A stretch of 14,515 nucleotides of DNA, taken from the NCBI GenBank assembly GCA_028282395.1, contig JANQHY010000008.1, positions 1 through 14,515 on the forward strand. The letters are read 5' to 3'. This stretch comes from Gammaproteobacteria bacterium (GTDB lineage: Bacteria; Pseudomonadota; Gammaproteobacteria; UBA12402). The position numbers and the translations under genes are program-made. Below the pieces are notes generated by a model. The model saw only the letters and a list, made by a program, of their open reading frames with translations, was not told the origin of the DNA and did no database searches. Positions 7,035-14,515 of this stretch are shown piece by piece; positions within the stretch are counted from its first letter, which is position 1, and every line of letters starts with the position of its first letter.

Positions 7035-8501
7035 ATGAAACGAACACAACCTTGGCGTAACTGGTCAAAGTTAGCCTTATTAAGTGTTATAGGAACTATA
7101 CTAGTCACCTCCAGCGCCAATGCACAACAATATAAGAATATTTCAACATCAGAAAAGGTACGCCTTAACAATACTATCTCCGCACTTGCAGAAAAAAGTG
7201 TTCCTGGCGCTTCAATTGGCTATAGGGTCATAAACGCTGATAATGGCGCTTCTATTTTAGCTTATCATGCTAACCATTATTTTAGTCCAGCTAGCAATAC
7301 AAAGCTGTTCACTGCAACAGCGATACTGCGTCTACTAGGACCTAATTACCACTTTCAAACTACGATTGGCTGGCAACCCTCAGCACGCCATAAAGATCGT
7401 ATACAGGGCAACCTCTATCTTCACTTTAGCGGTGATCCAAGCTTAACTATTACTGATTTAGCACAGCTATTCAAAAAAATTAAAATAATGGGAATTAACA
7501 CGATTGATGGTAATATTGTCTTGGATGACACTATTTTTACAGGGCCTAATCATAGTCTCGGCACACCTGTTGATGACCTACCCTTCTGTTATAGCGCACC
7601 AGCAACAAGTATTATTCTCAATCATAATTGTTTTAGTATTAATCTCAAACTAGCGCATAATAGATTTATTGCTTCACCTATCACCCCGAAAGGATTGTTT
7701 GGCTTACACAATAATTTAGTCGTAGCAGATCAAAAAGCTCTACTTAGTTGTGTATTTCAACCACATGTTGATAGTCGCAACCAGCTGTGGTTGAACGGCT
7801 GTTTTCCGGCTAATCAGCGACAGTATTTCTCTTTTGCGATACAGAATCCTAATCTTTTTGCTAAGCAAGCAATTGCAAGAATTTTAACGAAAGAGCATCT
7901 ACAATTAAACGGTAAAATTATTAATGGAAAAATTCCCCAACCTATCAATATAGCTGCTCAACATCAGTCTGCACCACTGAACCACATGGTCCAACATATG
8001 TTAAAAGTCTCAGACAATGTCTATGCGATGAGTTTCGACCGTACATTAGGAAAGAAGGTTTATGGTATCGGTTCAATTAAAGCAGGCGTCTCAGCAATTA
8101 AACAAATTTTAAAACCGCTGGTTAAAATAGATTTCAATAAAGTTAGCCTTGAAGATGGTGCAGGGTTTTCACGTTATAATTTAGTCTCACCCCAACAGTT
8201 AACTGCACTGCTTTTTAGCATCTATCATGACCCGATGCTAAAAAAGAATATCATGCCAGGGTTACCAGTTGCTGGTCGTAGTGGCTCATTAAGCAATAGA
8301 ATGAAAAAACCACCATTAGTTAATAAGGTCTGGGCAAAAACTGGTACGATGCACAATGTCACTACACTCTCTGGTTATCTGTTTGTATCGCCCAAGAAAA
8401 CGCTTATCTTTTCGATTATGGTAAACAACTCTATTGCCGGTCATGCCAAATCAAGAGAGTTTCAAGAGAGTCTATTAAAAAAATTAATTACCACAACTTA
8501 A
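7035..8501 (+). CDS. dacB: D-alanyl-D-alanine carboxypeptidase/endopeptidase, PBP4 type
   Basis: A periplasmic class C penicillin-binding protein (peptidase family S13) that removes terminal D-Ala and cuts D-Ala-mDAP cross-bridges in peptidoglycan. All three active-site motifs are present, numbered from the 7035 start: SNTK (S87 nucleophile, K90), SDN at 326-328 and KTG at 435-437. The long segment between the first two motifs matches the inserted domains typical of PBP4. The frame is open from an ATG at 7002, but I choose 7035: it has GAGGA eight bases upstream, it begins a proper signal peptide (basic start, hydrophobic core, cleavage after ANA near residue 30), and a consensus -10 overlaps 7002. 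The product is 488 residues, close to E. coli DacB (477). It stands alone, divergent from the adhesin and convergent with radA. Confidence 0.9.
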   Translation: MKRTQPWRNWSKLALLSVIGTILVTSSANAQQYKNISTSEKVRLNNTISALAEKSVPGASIGYRVINADNGASILAYHANHYFSPASNTKLFTATAILRLLGPNYHFQTTIGWQPSARHKDRIQGNLYLHFSGDPSLTITDLAQLFKKIKIMGINTIDGNIVLDDTIFTGPNHSLGTPVDDLPFCYSAPATSIILNHNCFSINLKLAHNRFIASPITPKGLFGLHNNLVVADQKALLSCVFQPHVDSRNQLWLNGCFPANQRQYFSFAIQNPNLFAKQAIARILTKEHLQLNGKIINGKIPQPINIAAQHQSAPLNHMVQHMLKVSDNVYAMSFDRTLGKKVYGIGSIKAGVSAIKQILKPLVKIDFNKVSLEDGAGFSRYNLVSPQQLTALLFSIYHDPMLKKNIMPGLPVAGRSGSLSNRMKKPPLVNKVWAKTGTMHNVTTLSGYLFVSPKKTLIFSIMVNNSIAGHAKSREFQESLLKKLITTT

Positions 8502-8754
8502 CACTAAAATTAACTCATCCTACTTAGCCACCGTCGTTCAGGGCCCTCGCCATCGTCTCGCCGCGCCCCACCAATCAATTTTAATACTACCCACCTTTTG
8601 ATTCCCTCACCGAATACAGACAAATTAAGAAACTGATGATAAATAACGGGACATTGATGAAGAAGATCCAGCGAAAATTAGCAATAGTCATAATTTAGCC
8701 ACCAGCAGCTGACTAATGCTGGCATGTAAATCTGTTGAATATTAGGAAAGAAGT
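8502..8754. other. Intergenic region between dacB and radA with GC-rich patch
   Basis: These 253 bases lie between convergent genes. Bases 8525-8572 are clearly GC-rich and C-biased, unlike the flanking AT-rich DNA, and include a GGGCCC palindrome. A weak stem (CCAGCA 8702-8707, TGCTGG 8717-8722) is present without a T run. A short open stretch ending in TAG near 8697 has no start or ribosome site. No gene can be supported. Confidence 0.5.
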
Positions 8755-10110
8755 CTACTCTATCGCTGCTAAAGCCCCTTGTAGATGACTCACACCAACT
8801 ACCTCAATGCCGGGTAAAGCTAATTTCCCCACGTTGGCTTGTGGCACAATTGCGCGTTTAAACCCATGTTTAGCTGCCTCTTTCAAACGCTCCTGGCCGC
8901 TCTGTACTGGACGGATTTCACCAGATAGGCCAATTTCACCAAAGACAATCAAATCACGTGGCAAAACTCTATCACGCAAACTCGATAAGACTGTTAAAAT
9001 CAATGGTAGATCTGCCGCTGTTTCTAATACTTTTACGCCACCGACAACATTAACAAAAATATCTTGATCCCAGGTAGTGACGCCACCATGACGATGCAAA
9101 ATGGCAAGCAACATAGCTAGTCGGTTAGCTTCTAAACCTACCGTTACTCGACGAGGATTATTCAAGCGACTCTCGTCTACCAACGCCTGAATTTCAACTA
9201 ATAATGGTCGACTCCCCTCCCAGGTCACCATGACTACTGACCCTGGGGCAGACTGTTGATAGCGCGATAGAAAAATAGCTGAAGGATGACTGACCTCTTT
9301 TAAACCACTATCACTCATAGCGAAAATAGCCAGTTCATTTACCGCACCAAAACGATTTTTAACTGCACGTAATAAGCGAAAACGACCACTAGATTCCCCT
9401 TCAAAGTAAAGTACCGTATCAACAATGTGCTCCAATACTTTAGGCCCAGCAATAGCGCCCTCTTTAGTCACGTGACCAACAAGGAAAATAACAATACCAT
9501 GCTGTTTGGCAAAATTTACTAAGGTGGCAGCACTTTCACGCACCTGGCCAACCGAACCCGGTGCTGACGATAACGTTTCACTAAATAGCGTCTGAATAGA
9601 ATCTATTACCATAACCTGCGGCCGCTCTTTTTTTGCTGCGGCAATAATATTATCAACATTGGTTTCGGCCAATAGTTTGACTGCCTGCTGTGGAACATTG
9701 AGCCGCTTTGCGCGCAAAGCAATCTGCTGCAGGGACTCTTCACCACTCACATACAAGGTCGCATGCTGTTGACTTAAGGCTGCTAGCGCTTGCAATAACA
9801 GCGTCGATTTACCAATCCCCGGGCTACCACCAATTAAAATCACTGCCCCCATGACTAAGCCGCCACCAAGTAGACGATCTAACTCTTCAATAGTGGTACT
9901 AAGTCGAACTGAGCGGTCGAGTGGCACATCAGCAAGCAGTGTCACATCACTCTGTGATGCAAGCAGGCTACGACTATTTCTACCCCTGCCATTGGTTTGA
10001 ACCTGCTCCTCTACCAGCACATTCCAATGCTGGCAAGCACTACATTGGCCGCTCCATTTTGGTGCTTGATTACCACACTGCTGACAACGATAAACGGTCT
10101 TCTGTTTCAT
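8755..10110 (-). CDS. radA: DNA repair protein RadA (DnaB-like helicase/branch migration factor)
   Basis: A cytoplasmic RecA-like ATPase that drives branch migration and extends recombination intermediates. The 451 residues compare with about 460 in E. coli. Domains in order: an N-terminal C4 zinc finger (C9, C12, C23, C26); a RecA-type core with Walker A GGSPGIGKST at 94-103 and Walker B VMVID at 166-170; the RadA-specific KNRFG at 251-255; and a C-terminal Lon-protease-like domain (about 290-451, including GEIGLSGEIRPV). All hallmark residues are intact. The ATG lies nine bases after the stop of the lipoprotein gene and has only a weak Shine-Dalgarno site, so translation may depend on coupling to it. 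The two genes probably share a promoter near 10703-10731. Confidence 0.96.
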   Translation of the reverse strand: MKQKTVYRCQQCGNQAPKWSGQCSACQHWNVLVEEQVQTNGRGRNSRSLLASQSDVTLLADVPLDRSVRLSTTIEELDRLLGGGLVMGAVILIGGSPGIGKSTLLLQALAALSQQHATLYVSGEESLQQIALRAKRLNVPQQAVKLLAETNVDNIIAAAKKERPQVMVIDSIQTLFSETLSSAPGSVGQVRESAATLVNFAKQHGIVIFLVGHVTKEGAIAGPKVLEHIVDTVLYFEGESSGRFRLLRAVKNRFGAVNELAIFAMSDSGLKEVSHPSAIFLSRYQQSAPGSVVMVTWEGSRPLLVEIQALVDESRLNNPRRVTVGLEANRLAMLLAILHRHGGVTTWDQDIFVNVVGGVKVLETAADLPLILTVLSSLRDRVLPRDLIVFGEIGLSGEIRPVQSGQERLKEAAKHGFKRAIVPQANVGKLALPGIEVVGVSHLQGALAAIE

Positions 10111-10119
10111 TTGTCACTA

Positions 10120-10635
10120 TTAGTAACCAGGTGGAAGATAGACGTAGGGAGTGCGTGGTCTCTCTTTAAAGCGAACAGCGCGCCACTCACCATTGGGTTC
10201 ACGACAAGCAGTACCATGAACTACACGACGACCGCCATTGGGACGCGTTACAATCACGGTATAGTCGCGACAGGGTTGACGTTCATAAATAAACGTTCGG
10301 GTAGGTACAACCACATATTGCTGATGGTTATCTGGATTGTTCCACTCTGTTGGTTGACCAATAGGATTATTATCTAGCGTCTGCTGCATTGAGAGATCAT
10401 CAGTTCTATCCATATAGGTACCAATTTGACTACCAATGACACCGCCTAAGACCGCGCCTACGCCAGTTGCAACTAGCTGCCCTGATCCATCACCAAATTG
10501 ACTACCTATCAATGCTCCTGCCCCAGCACCAACAACAGTACCAACTTGTTGATGTGTTGGTGGTGTTTGGCAACCAGCGAGTGGTAAAATTCCCAGAACA
10601 CCTAGTAGAAAATAGCGGGAAAATCTCTTCATCAT
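10120..10635 (-). CDS. Glycine-zipper outer-membrane lipoprotein, 17-kDa antigen type
   Basis: A 171-residue lipoprotein with a basic start, hydrophobic segment and lipobox LAGC with C22 as the acylated residue. The following Gln predicts outer-membrane sorting. Residues 32-72 form a glycine-zipper 2TM segment with G/A every few residues in two hairpin halves. The C-terminal part has the pattern of the rickettsial 17-kDa surface antigen family: C122 in PCRDY and C144 in GTACREPNGEW. Such proteins are thought to stabilise the envelope or modulate outer-membrane permeability; no exact function can be given. Two adjacent ATGs (10633-10635 and 10630-10632) are both possible after GAGGG. The gene ends nine bases before radA, so the pair is likely one transcript, probably by chance of location rather than shared function. 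Confidence 0.88.
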   Translation of the reverse strand: MMKRFSRYFLLGVLGILPLAGCQTPPTHQQVGTVVGAGAGALIGSQFGDGSGQLVATGVGAVLGGVIGSQIGTYMDRTDDLSMQQTLDNNPIGQPTEWNNPDNHQQYVVVPTRTFIYERQPCRDYTVIVTRPNGGRRVVHGTACREPNGEWRAVRFKERPRTPYVYLPPGY

Positions 10636-10702
10636 GTGTACCCTCTGCTATACAGTTAAATTTCCACTCACAAATAGCATAAAACTATCCTTGTACGTGA
10701 TT

Positions 10703-10731
10703 AGAATAGCCACTTTCCTTTTTAATTGCAA
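10703..10731 (-). promoter_or_regulatory. Candidate sigma-70 promoter for the lipoprotein-radA pair
   Basis: Read on the - strand, TTGCAA (10726-10731) and TATTCT (10703-10708) are separated by exactly 17 bases, each matching four of six consensus positions. The expected start near 10696 leaves a leader of about 60 bases before the lipoprotein ATG. Confidence 0.4.
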
Positions 10732-10742
10732 ATTTTCACGCT

Positions 10743-10748
10743 TATACT
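10743..10748 (+). promoter_or_regulatory. Candidate -10 box for infA
   Basis: TATACT matches five of six -10 bases. With a 17-base spacer the -35 would be TTTTAA at 10720-10725, a poor match that overlaps the divergent promoter. A start near 10755 would give a leader of about 75 bases. Confidence 0.3.
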
Positions 10749-10829
10749 GTGCTAATCACAACGGATAACTTGCTTTTATCGCTATTTCTGGCATCATCTC
10801 ACTAAGTTAATTACAAAATTGAGTAAATT

Positions 10830-11090
10830 ATGGCAAAAGATGAGCATATTAAAATGGAAGGAACCGTTATTGAAACGCTGCCTAACACGACATTTCGCGT
10901 TAAACTAGATACTGGTCATATTATTACTGCCCATATCTCCGGCAAAATGCGCAAAAACTATATTCGTATCTTAACAGGCGACCATGTTGAGGTAGAGATC
11001 ACCCCTTATGATCTAACAAAAGGGCGAATTACCTACCGCGGCATTAAACGCAGTAAGGATGATAGCGGTGATGATAAAGGAAAACGCTAA
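10830..11090 (+). CDS. infA: Translation initiation factor IF-1
   Basis: The small OB-fold factor that occupies the 30S A site and helps IF-2 and IF-3 select the initiator tRNA. Residues 1-71 follow the E. coli protein almost throughout, including [29 protein letters not shown] and [11 protein letters not shown]. coli IF-1 ends at residue 72; this one runs to 86 with an added charged tail ([16 protein letters not shown]). The Shine-Dalgarno site is weak (GAG six bases before the ATG). The gene faces clpA, with 50 bases between the stops, as in other gammaproteobacteria. No tRNA gene lies in the gap, unlike E. coli, where serW sits there. Confidence 0.97.
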   Translation: MAKDEHIKMEGTVIETLPNTTFRVKLDTGHIITAHISGKMRKNYIRILTGDHVEVEITPYDLTKGRITYRGIKRSKDDSGDDKGKR

Positions 11091-11140
11091 TATCTTATCT
11101 CTAGAATAGCAGTTTTCCATCCACACACATTGCGTGGCGA

Positions 11141-13390
11141 TTAATGCAGTGCTAACTCTTCAAATTCAATTTCAATATCGCCCTGCAGGACTTTTACTTT
11201 AATACAGCCACCACTTTCCAGGCGACCAAACAGTAGCTCATTGGCCAACGGTTTTTTCAACTTCTCCTGCAGTAGGCGTGCCATGGGCCGCGCCCCCATC
11301 TGCTCATCATAACCGTTTTCAGCAAACCATTGGCGTGCTGCTTTTGATACCTTCAGTGTCACCCCTTTTTCATTCAACTGCTGCTCAAGCTCGCCAATGA
11401 ATTTATCAACAACAAACGCAACGGTTGCCATATCAAGCGCAGCAAATTGAATGATGTCATCGAGACGATTACGAAATTCCGGCGTGAATGCACGTTTAAT
11501 AGCGCCCATACTATCACTTAAACAATCTTGTTCAGCAAAGCCAATCGAGCGTTTACTCATTTCAGATGCGCCTGCATTCGAAGTCATAATAATAATAGTG
11601 TGGCGGAAATCAATCTCACGACCACTACTATCGGTTAATTTACCATAGTCCATTACTTGCAGTAGCACATTATAAATTTCTGGGTGCGCTTTCTCAATCT
11701 CATCCATTAATACCACCGCATGGGGATGTTTTAATACCGCATCAGTTAACAGTCCTCCCTGATCATGACCAACATAGCCTGGAGGCGCTCCCAATAAACG
11801 CGAAATGGTATGACGCTCAGCATATTCAGACATATCAAAGCGTAACAGCTCAATCTTCAACAAGTTTGACAACTGTACCGCCACCTCTGTCTTACCTACA
11901 CCAGTAGGGCCAGCAAAAAGAAAACAACCGATAGGTTTATTCCCTCCGCGAAGGCCAGAACGCGCTAGCGTAATGGCCGCTACCAAAACACTGATCGCCC
12001 GATCCTGTCCATAAATCACTGCTTGCAGGTCATGTTCAAGATTTTTCAATACAGTTTTGTCTTCACTGGAAACATTGCTGGCTGGAATACGTGCCATTCT
12101 TGCCACAACCTGTTCAATATCACTCTTTTCAACCGTGCCACTACGCTCCTTTGTCGGTAATAGTGCATGGAACGCCCCAGCCTCATCTAAAACATCAATG
12201 GCTTTATCGGGCAGATGACGATCATTAATATAGCGATCTGATAACTCCACCGAGGCTCTAAGCGCCTCCTCACTATATTGGATATTATGATGGCGTTCAA
12301 AACGCTCTTTCAAACCGGTAAGAATAGCGATACTCTCATCAACTGTCGGCTCGACAATATCAATCTTCTGGAAACGTCGTGCCAATGCTCGATCTTTTTC
12401 AAAAATATTGTGGTATTCCTGATAGGTTGTTGAACCCATACATTTTATATCGCCTGAATTGAGTAGCAGCTTTAGGAAGGTAGCAAAATCAAATGCACTA
12501 CCCTCTTTTCCTGATGTTGAGCCAGCACCAATAATCGTATGAATCTCATCAATGAAAAGTATCGGATTCTCTAACTGCTTAAGGTTTTCAAACAGGACTT
12601 TCATACGTTTTTCAAAATCACCGCGATACTTCGTGCCAGCTACTAACCATCCAACATTCAGCATATAGACGACTGAACTATGTAACTGCTCTGGCACTTT
12701 ACCATCAACTATCATTTTTGCCAGACCTTCGGCCATTGAGGTTTTACCTACCCCAGCCTCACCAACATAGAGAGGATTATGTTTGCGTCGTCGCGAGAGC
12801 ACTTGAATCGTCCGCTGCAACTCTTCACTACGGCCAATCAAGGGTTCAACTTTCCCTGATAACGCTTTTTCATTGAGGTTAATCGTACACTGCTCTAAAA
12901 TGGAGCCACCGCCTTCGGCATTACCGCGCTCACGGCTCATCATCTGACGGCCTCCCATGCGCTCTTCATCAAACTGTGCCTTTTCAACCCCAACCCCTTT
13001 CCAACCTGATTTGGATAGATCTTGCGAGACATAGTTTAAAATACTCAAGCGACTAACCCCTTCCTCCTTTAAGAAAACCACCGCTTGGCTATTGGGTTGA
13101 TCAAATAGTGCTAGCAATAGATCAATGCCAACAATCTCGACACCGCCTGCCGACTCTTTCTGTGCCATTAATTGCTGTAGGATCTGCTGAATCTCTTGGT
13201 TAATTTTCTTCTCTTTCGTCGGGCTACTACCTATTCGCTGCTCGATATAGGTCTTCAATCGCGCACGTAAGCGCAGGGTGTTAGCACCACAAGCCTCTAG
13301 TACTGCTGCCGTAGGTTGATCATCCAAAAGTGCCAGTAACAGCCTCTCAGCAGTAATTTCTTGCTCTTCTTTATCATATTGTTCTGCCAT
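11141..13390 (-). CDS. clpA: ATP-dependent Clp protease ATP-binding subunit ClpA
   Basis: The AAA+ unfoldase that feeds proteins into ClpP. The 749 residues hold a Clp N-domain (about 1-128), NBD1 with Walker A GEAGVGKT (210-217), pore loop KYRG (254-257) and Walker B ILFIDE (277-282), and NBD2 with GPTGVGKT (494-501), GYVG pore loop (538-541), Walker B VVLMDE (559-564) and sensor-2 GARP (699-702). The ClpP-docking loop is IGF (616-618), as in ClpX, where E. coli ClpA has IGL. The N-terminus is odd: residue 1 aligns with about residue 14 of E. coli ClpA, so half of the first N-domain helix is missing. The start is forced, because an in-frame TGA lies two codons upstream and AGAAGG precedes the ATG by eight bases. 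No clpS gene precedes it. Confidence 0.97.
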   Translation of the reverse strand: MAEQYDKEEQEITAERLLLALLDDQPTAAVLEACGANTLRLRARLKTYIEQRIGSSPTKEKKINQEIQQILQQLMAQKESAGGVEIVGIDLLLALFDQPNSQAVVFLKEEGVSRLSILNYVSQDLSKSGWKGVGVEKAQFDEERMGGRQMMSRERGNAEGGGSILEQCTINLNEKALSGKVEPLIGRSEELQRTIQVLSRRRKHNPLYVGEAGVGKTSMAEGLAKMIVDGKVPEQLHSSVVYMLNVGWLVAGTKYRGDFEKRMKVLFENLKQLENPILFIDEIHTIIGAGSTSGKEGSAFDFATFLKLLLNSGDIKCMGSTTYQEYHNIFEKDRALARRFQKIDIVEPTVDESIAILTGLKERFERHHNIQYSEEALRASVELSDRYINDRHLPDKAIDVLDEAGAFHALLPTKERSGTVEKSDIEQVVARMARIPASNVSSEDKTVLKNLEHDLQAVIYGQDRAISVLVAAITLARSGLRGGNKPIGCFLFAGPTGVGKTEVAVQLSNLLKIELLRFDMSEYAERHTISRLLGAPPGYVGHDQGGLLTDAVLKHPHAVVLMDEIEKAHPEIYNVLLQVMDYGKLTDSSGREIDFRHTIIIMTSNAGASEMSKRSIGFAEQDCLSDSMGAIKRAFTPEFRNRLDDIIQFAALDMATVAFVVDKFIGELEQQLNEKGVTLKVSKAARQWFAENGYDEQMGARPMARLLQEKLKKPLANELLFGRLESGGCIKVKVLQGDIEIEFEELALH

Positions 13391-13533
13391 GCGTCACGCC
13401 TTCTATTTATCGCCGCTAATCTAATTATAAACCTAAATTCTACTAGGCTCATCCCTTTCTGTTATTAAAACAGAGGAAATATTATTATAGGCATAATATA
13501 TACTATTTTCATAGAGTTAGCAAAAAAAATAGG
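13391..13533 (-). other. Short icd-clpA gap lacking clpS
   Basis: The gap is 143 bases, AT-rich and full of stops in all - strand frames, too short for a ClpS of about 100 residues or a CspD. It holds the clpA promoter and ribosome site, plus a six-base stem (13458-13463 with 13469-13474, loop ATTAA) that has no T run and so is not a good terminator. Confidence 0.7.
13495..13523 (-). promoter_or_regulatory. Sigma-70 promoter for clpA
   Basis: On the - strand, TTGCTA (13518-13523, four of six) and TATATT (13495-13500, five of six) are spaced by 17 bases. The -35 begins just after the icd stop. The predicted start near 13488 gives a leader of about 98 bases. A second TATAAT at 13484-13489 could serve as an alternative -10. 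This supports transcription of clpA independent of icd. Confidence 0.5.
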
Positions 13534-14515
13534 TTATTTCATCTGCTCAATAATTTTCTGGCCAAACTGTGAGCAACTTACTTGGGTAGATCCTGTCATT
13601 AAACGTGCGAAATCATAGGTCACTTGCTTGGTTGCAATCGCCCCTTCAACGCCTTTAATAATCAATTCTGCTGCTTCATTCCAACCGAGATGGGCTAACA
13701 TCATCTGTGCAGAGAGTATTAATGACCCAGGGTTAACTTTATCCTGTCCAGTATACTTAGGTGCCGTACCATGTGTTGCCTCAAACATAGCAATACCTTC
13801 ACCAATATTGGCACCTGGCGCAATACCAATACCACCAACTTGAGCAGCTAGCGCATCGGAAATATAGTCACCATTAAGATTCATTGTTGCAACAACACTG
13901 TACTCTGCTGGGCGCAGTAGGATTTGCTGCAACATAGCATCAGCAATCATATCTTTGATAATAATCTCTTTGCCATTACTAGGGCTCTTTATGACACGCC
14001 ATGGGCCGCCATCAAGCAGTTGCGCAGAAAATTCCTGGTCCGCCACCTCATAACCCCAATCACGAAACGCTCCTTCAGTAAATTTCATAATATTGCCTTT
14101 ATGCACCAGCGTTACTGAGTCACGATCATGATCGATGGCGTACTGAATAGCCGCCCTAACCAAGCGAGTTGTTCCTTCCTGGGATATCGGTTTGATGCCA
14201 ATACCACAATGCTGAGGAAAACGCAGTTTATTTACCCCCATCTGCTGCTGGAGAAAATCAATAACCTGCTTGGCACCATCACTATCTGCTTGCCACTCAA
14301 CACCGGCATAAATATCTTCAGAGTTCTCGCGAAAAATTACCATATCCGTCTTTTCTGGTGTTTTCAGCGGGCTCGGAACCCCTTTGAAATAGCGTACTGG
14401 ACGCAAACAGATGTAAAGATCGAGCTGTTGACGGAAGGCAACATTAATTGAACGAATACCGCCGCCAACGGGTGTCGTTAATGGCCCCTTAATTGCGACA
14501 TGGAACTGCTTTACT
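13534..14515 (-). CDS. icd: NADP-dependent isocitrate dehydrogenase (5' end outside window)
   Basis: The TCA-cycle enzyme that converts isocitrate and NADP+ to 2-oxoglutarate, CO2 and NADPH. The frame is open to the right edge, so about 326 of the expected ~416 residues are present and roughly 90 N-terminal ones are missing. The apparent start near 14406 is an internal TTG (Leu) in [10 protein letters not shown], not the true start. Homology to E. coli Icd runs upstream through [14 protein letters not shown]. The serine of GGGIRS (codon 14449-14451) equals E. coli S113, which binds isocitrate and is the AceK phosphorylation site. NADP-selecting residues are retained: HGTAPKY and VTYDFARLM hold the equivalents of K344, Y345, Y391 and R395. 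Substrate-site elements CLRPVRY and [13 protein letters not shown] are intact. No frameshift is visible. AceK control is possible only if the genome has aceK, which is not in view. Confidence 0.97.
   Translation of the reverse strand, partial: VKQFHVAIKGPLTTPVGGGIRSINVAFRQQLDLYICLRPVRYFKGVPSPLKTPEKTDMVIFRENSEDIYAGVEWQADSDGAKQVIDFLQQQMGVNKLRFPQHCGIGIKPISQEGTTRLVRAAIQYAIDHDRDSVTLVHKGNIMKFTEGAFRDWGYEVADQEFSAQLLDGGPWRVIKSPSNGKEIIIKDMIADAMLQQILLRPAEYSVVATMNLNGDYISDALAAQVGGIGIAPGANIGEGIAMFEATHGTAPKYTGQDKVNPGSLILSAQMMLAHLGWNEAAELIIKGVEGAIATKQVTYDFARLMTGSTQVSCSQFGQKIIEQMK

Noticed and set aside
8610..8699. Short open stretch between dacB and radA that could be a gene remnant
   Set aside because: It is about 30 codons with no supported start and no recognisable family.
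8702..8722. CCAGCA/TGCTGG stem after radA as a rho-independent terminator
   Set aside because: Six-base stem with a nine-base loop and no T run on either strand.
10111..10377. + strand open frames across the radA/lipoprotein junction
   Set aside because: They are antisense shadows of two well-supported genes and have no ribosome sites.
13534..14406. icd starting at a TTG near 14406
   Set aside because: Homology to isocitrate dehydrogenase continues without a break to the window edge; that TTG is an internal leucine.

Overview
The window looks like chromosomal DNA of an AT-rich gammaproteobacterium (roughly 40% GC by eye). The evidence is an enterobacterial-type NADP isocitrate dehydrogenase, ClpA, IF-1, RadA and class C PBP4 proteins that read through at full length, a 17-kDa-antigen-type lipoprotein, and convergent clpA/infA genes near icd, an arrangement known from other gammaproteobacteria. 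The genus cannot be fixed from the sequence; a Legionellales/Coxiella-like lineage is a guess.

Layout, left to right. Positions 1-74 hold the 3' tail of an upstream reading frame. Then come two translationally coupled + strand genes: an M20D metal-dependent amidohydrolase (113-1279) and a TTC38-type TPR protein (1276-2529, ATGA overlap). Converging on them, 13 bases away, is a 1382-residue surface protein on the - strand (2543-6691). It has a signal peptide, an N-terminal outer-membrane beta-barrel of inverse-autotransporter type, a linker, seven Ig-like repeats that each carry one cysteine pair, and a cysteine-free C-terminal domain. A 343-base AT-rich divergent region separates it from dacB (PBP4; start best placed at 7035). 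A 253-base region with an odd GC-rich patch follows. Next is a - strand pair, a glycine-zipper lipoprotein and radA (10635 to 8755), divergent from infA (10830-11090). infA converges on clpA (13390-11141), which lies downstream of icd (13534 to the window edge, 5' end missing).

How the genes relate. Most of the right half is housekeeping: TCA cycle, ATP-dependent proteolysis, translation initiation, recombination repair and cell-wall trimming. The accessory interest is the adhesin-like protein and the amidohydrolase/TTC38 pair. Two reductions stand out. clpS (and cspD), which commonly sit between icd and clpA in relatives, are absent from a 143-base gap. ClpA also starts about 13 residues late, so part of the N-domain that docks ClpS is missing. 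The adhesin repeats form an A-B-A-B higher-order pattern in which one protein segment is perfectly conserved despite many silent DNA differences.

No tRNA, rRNA, CRISPR array, insertion sequence or convincing rho-independent terminator was seen.
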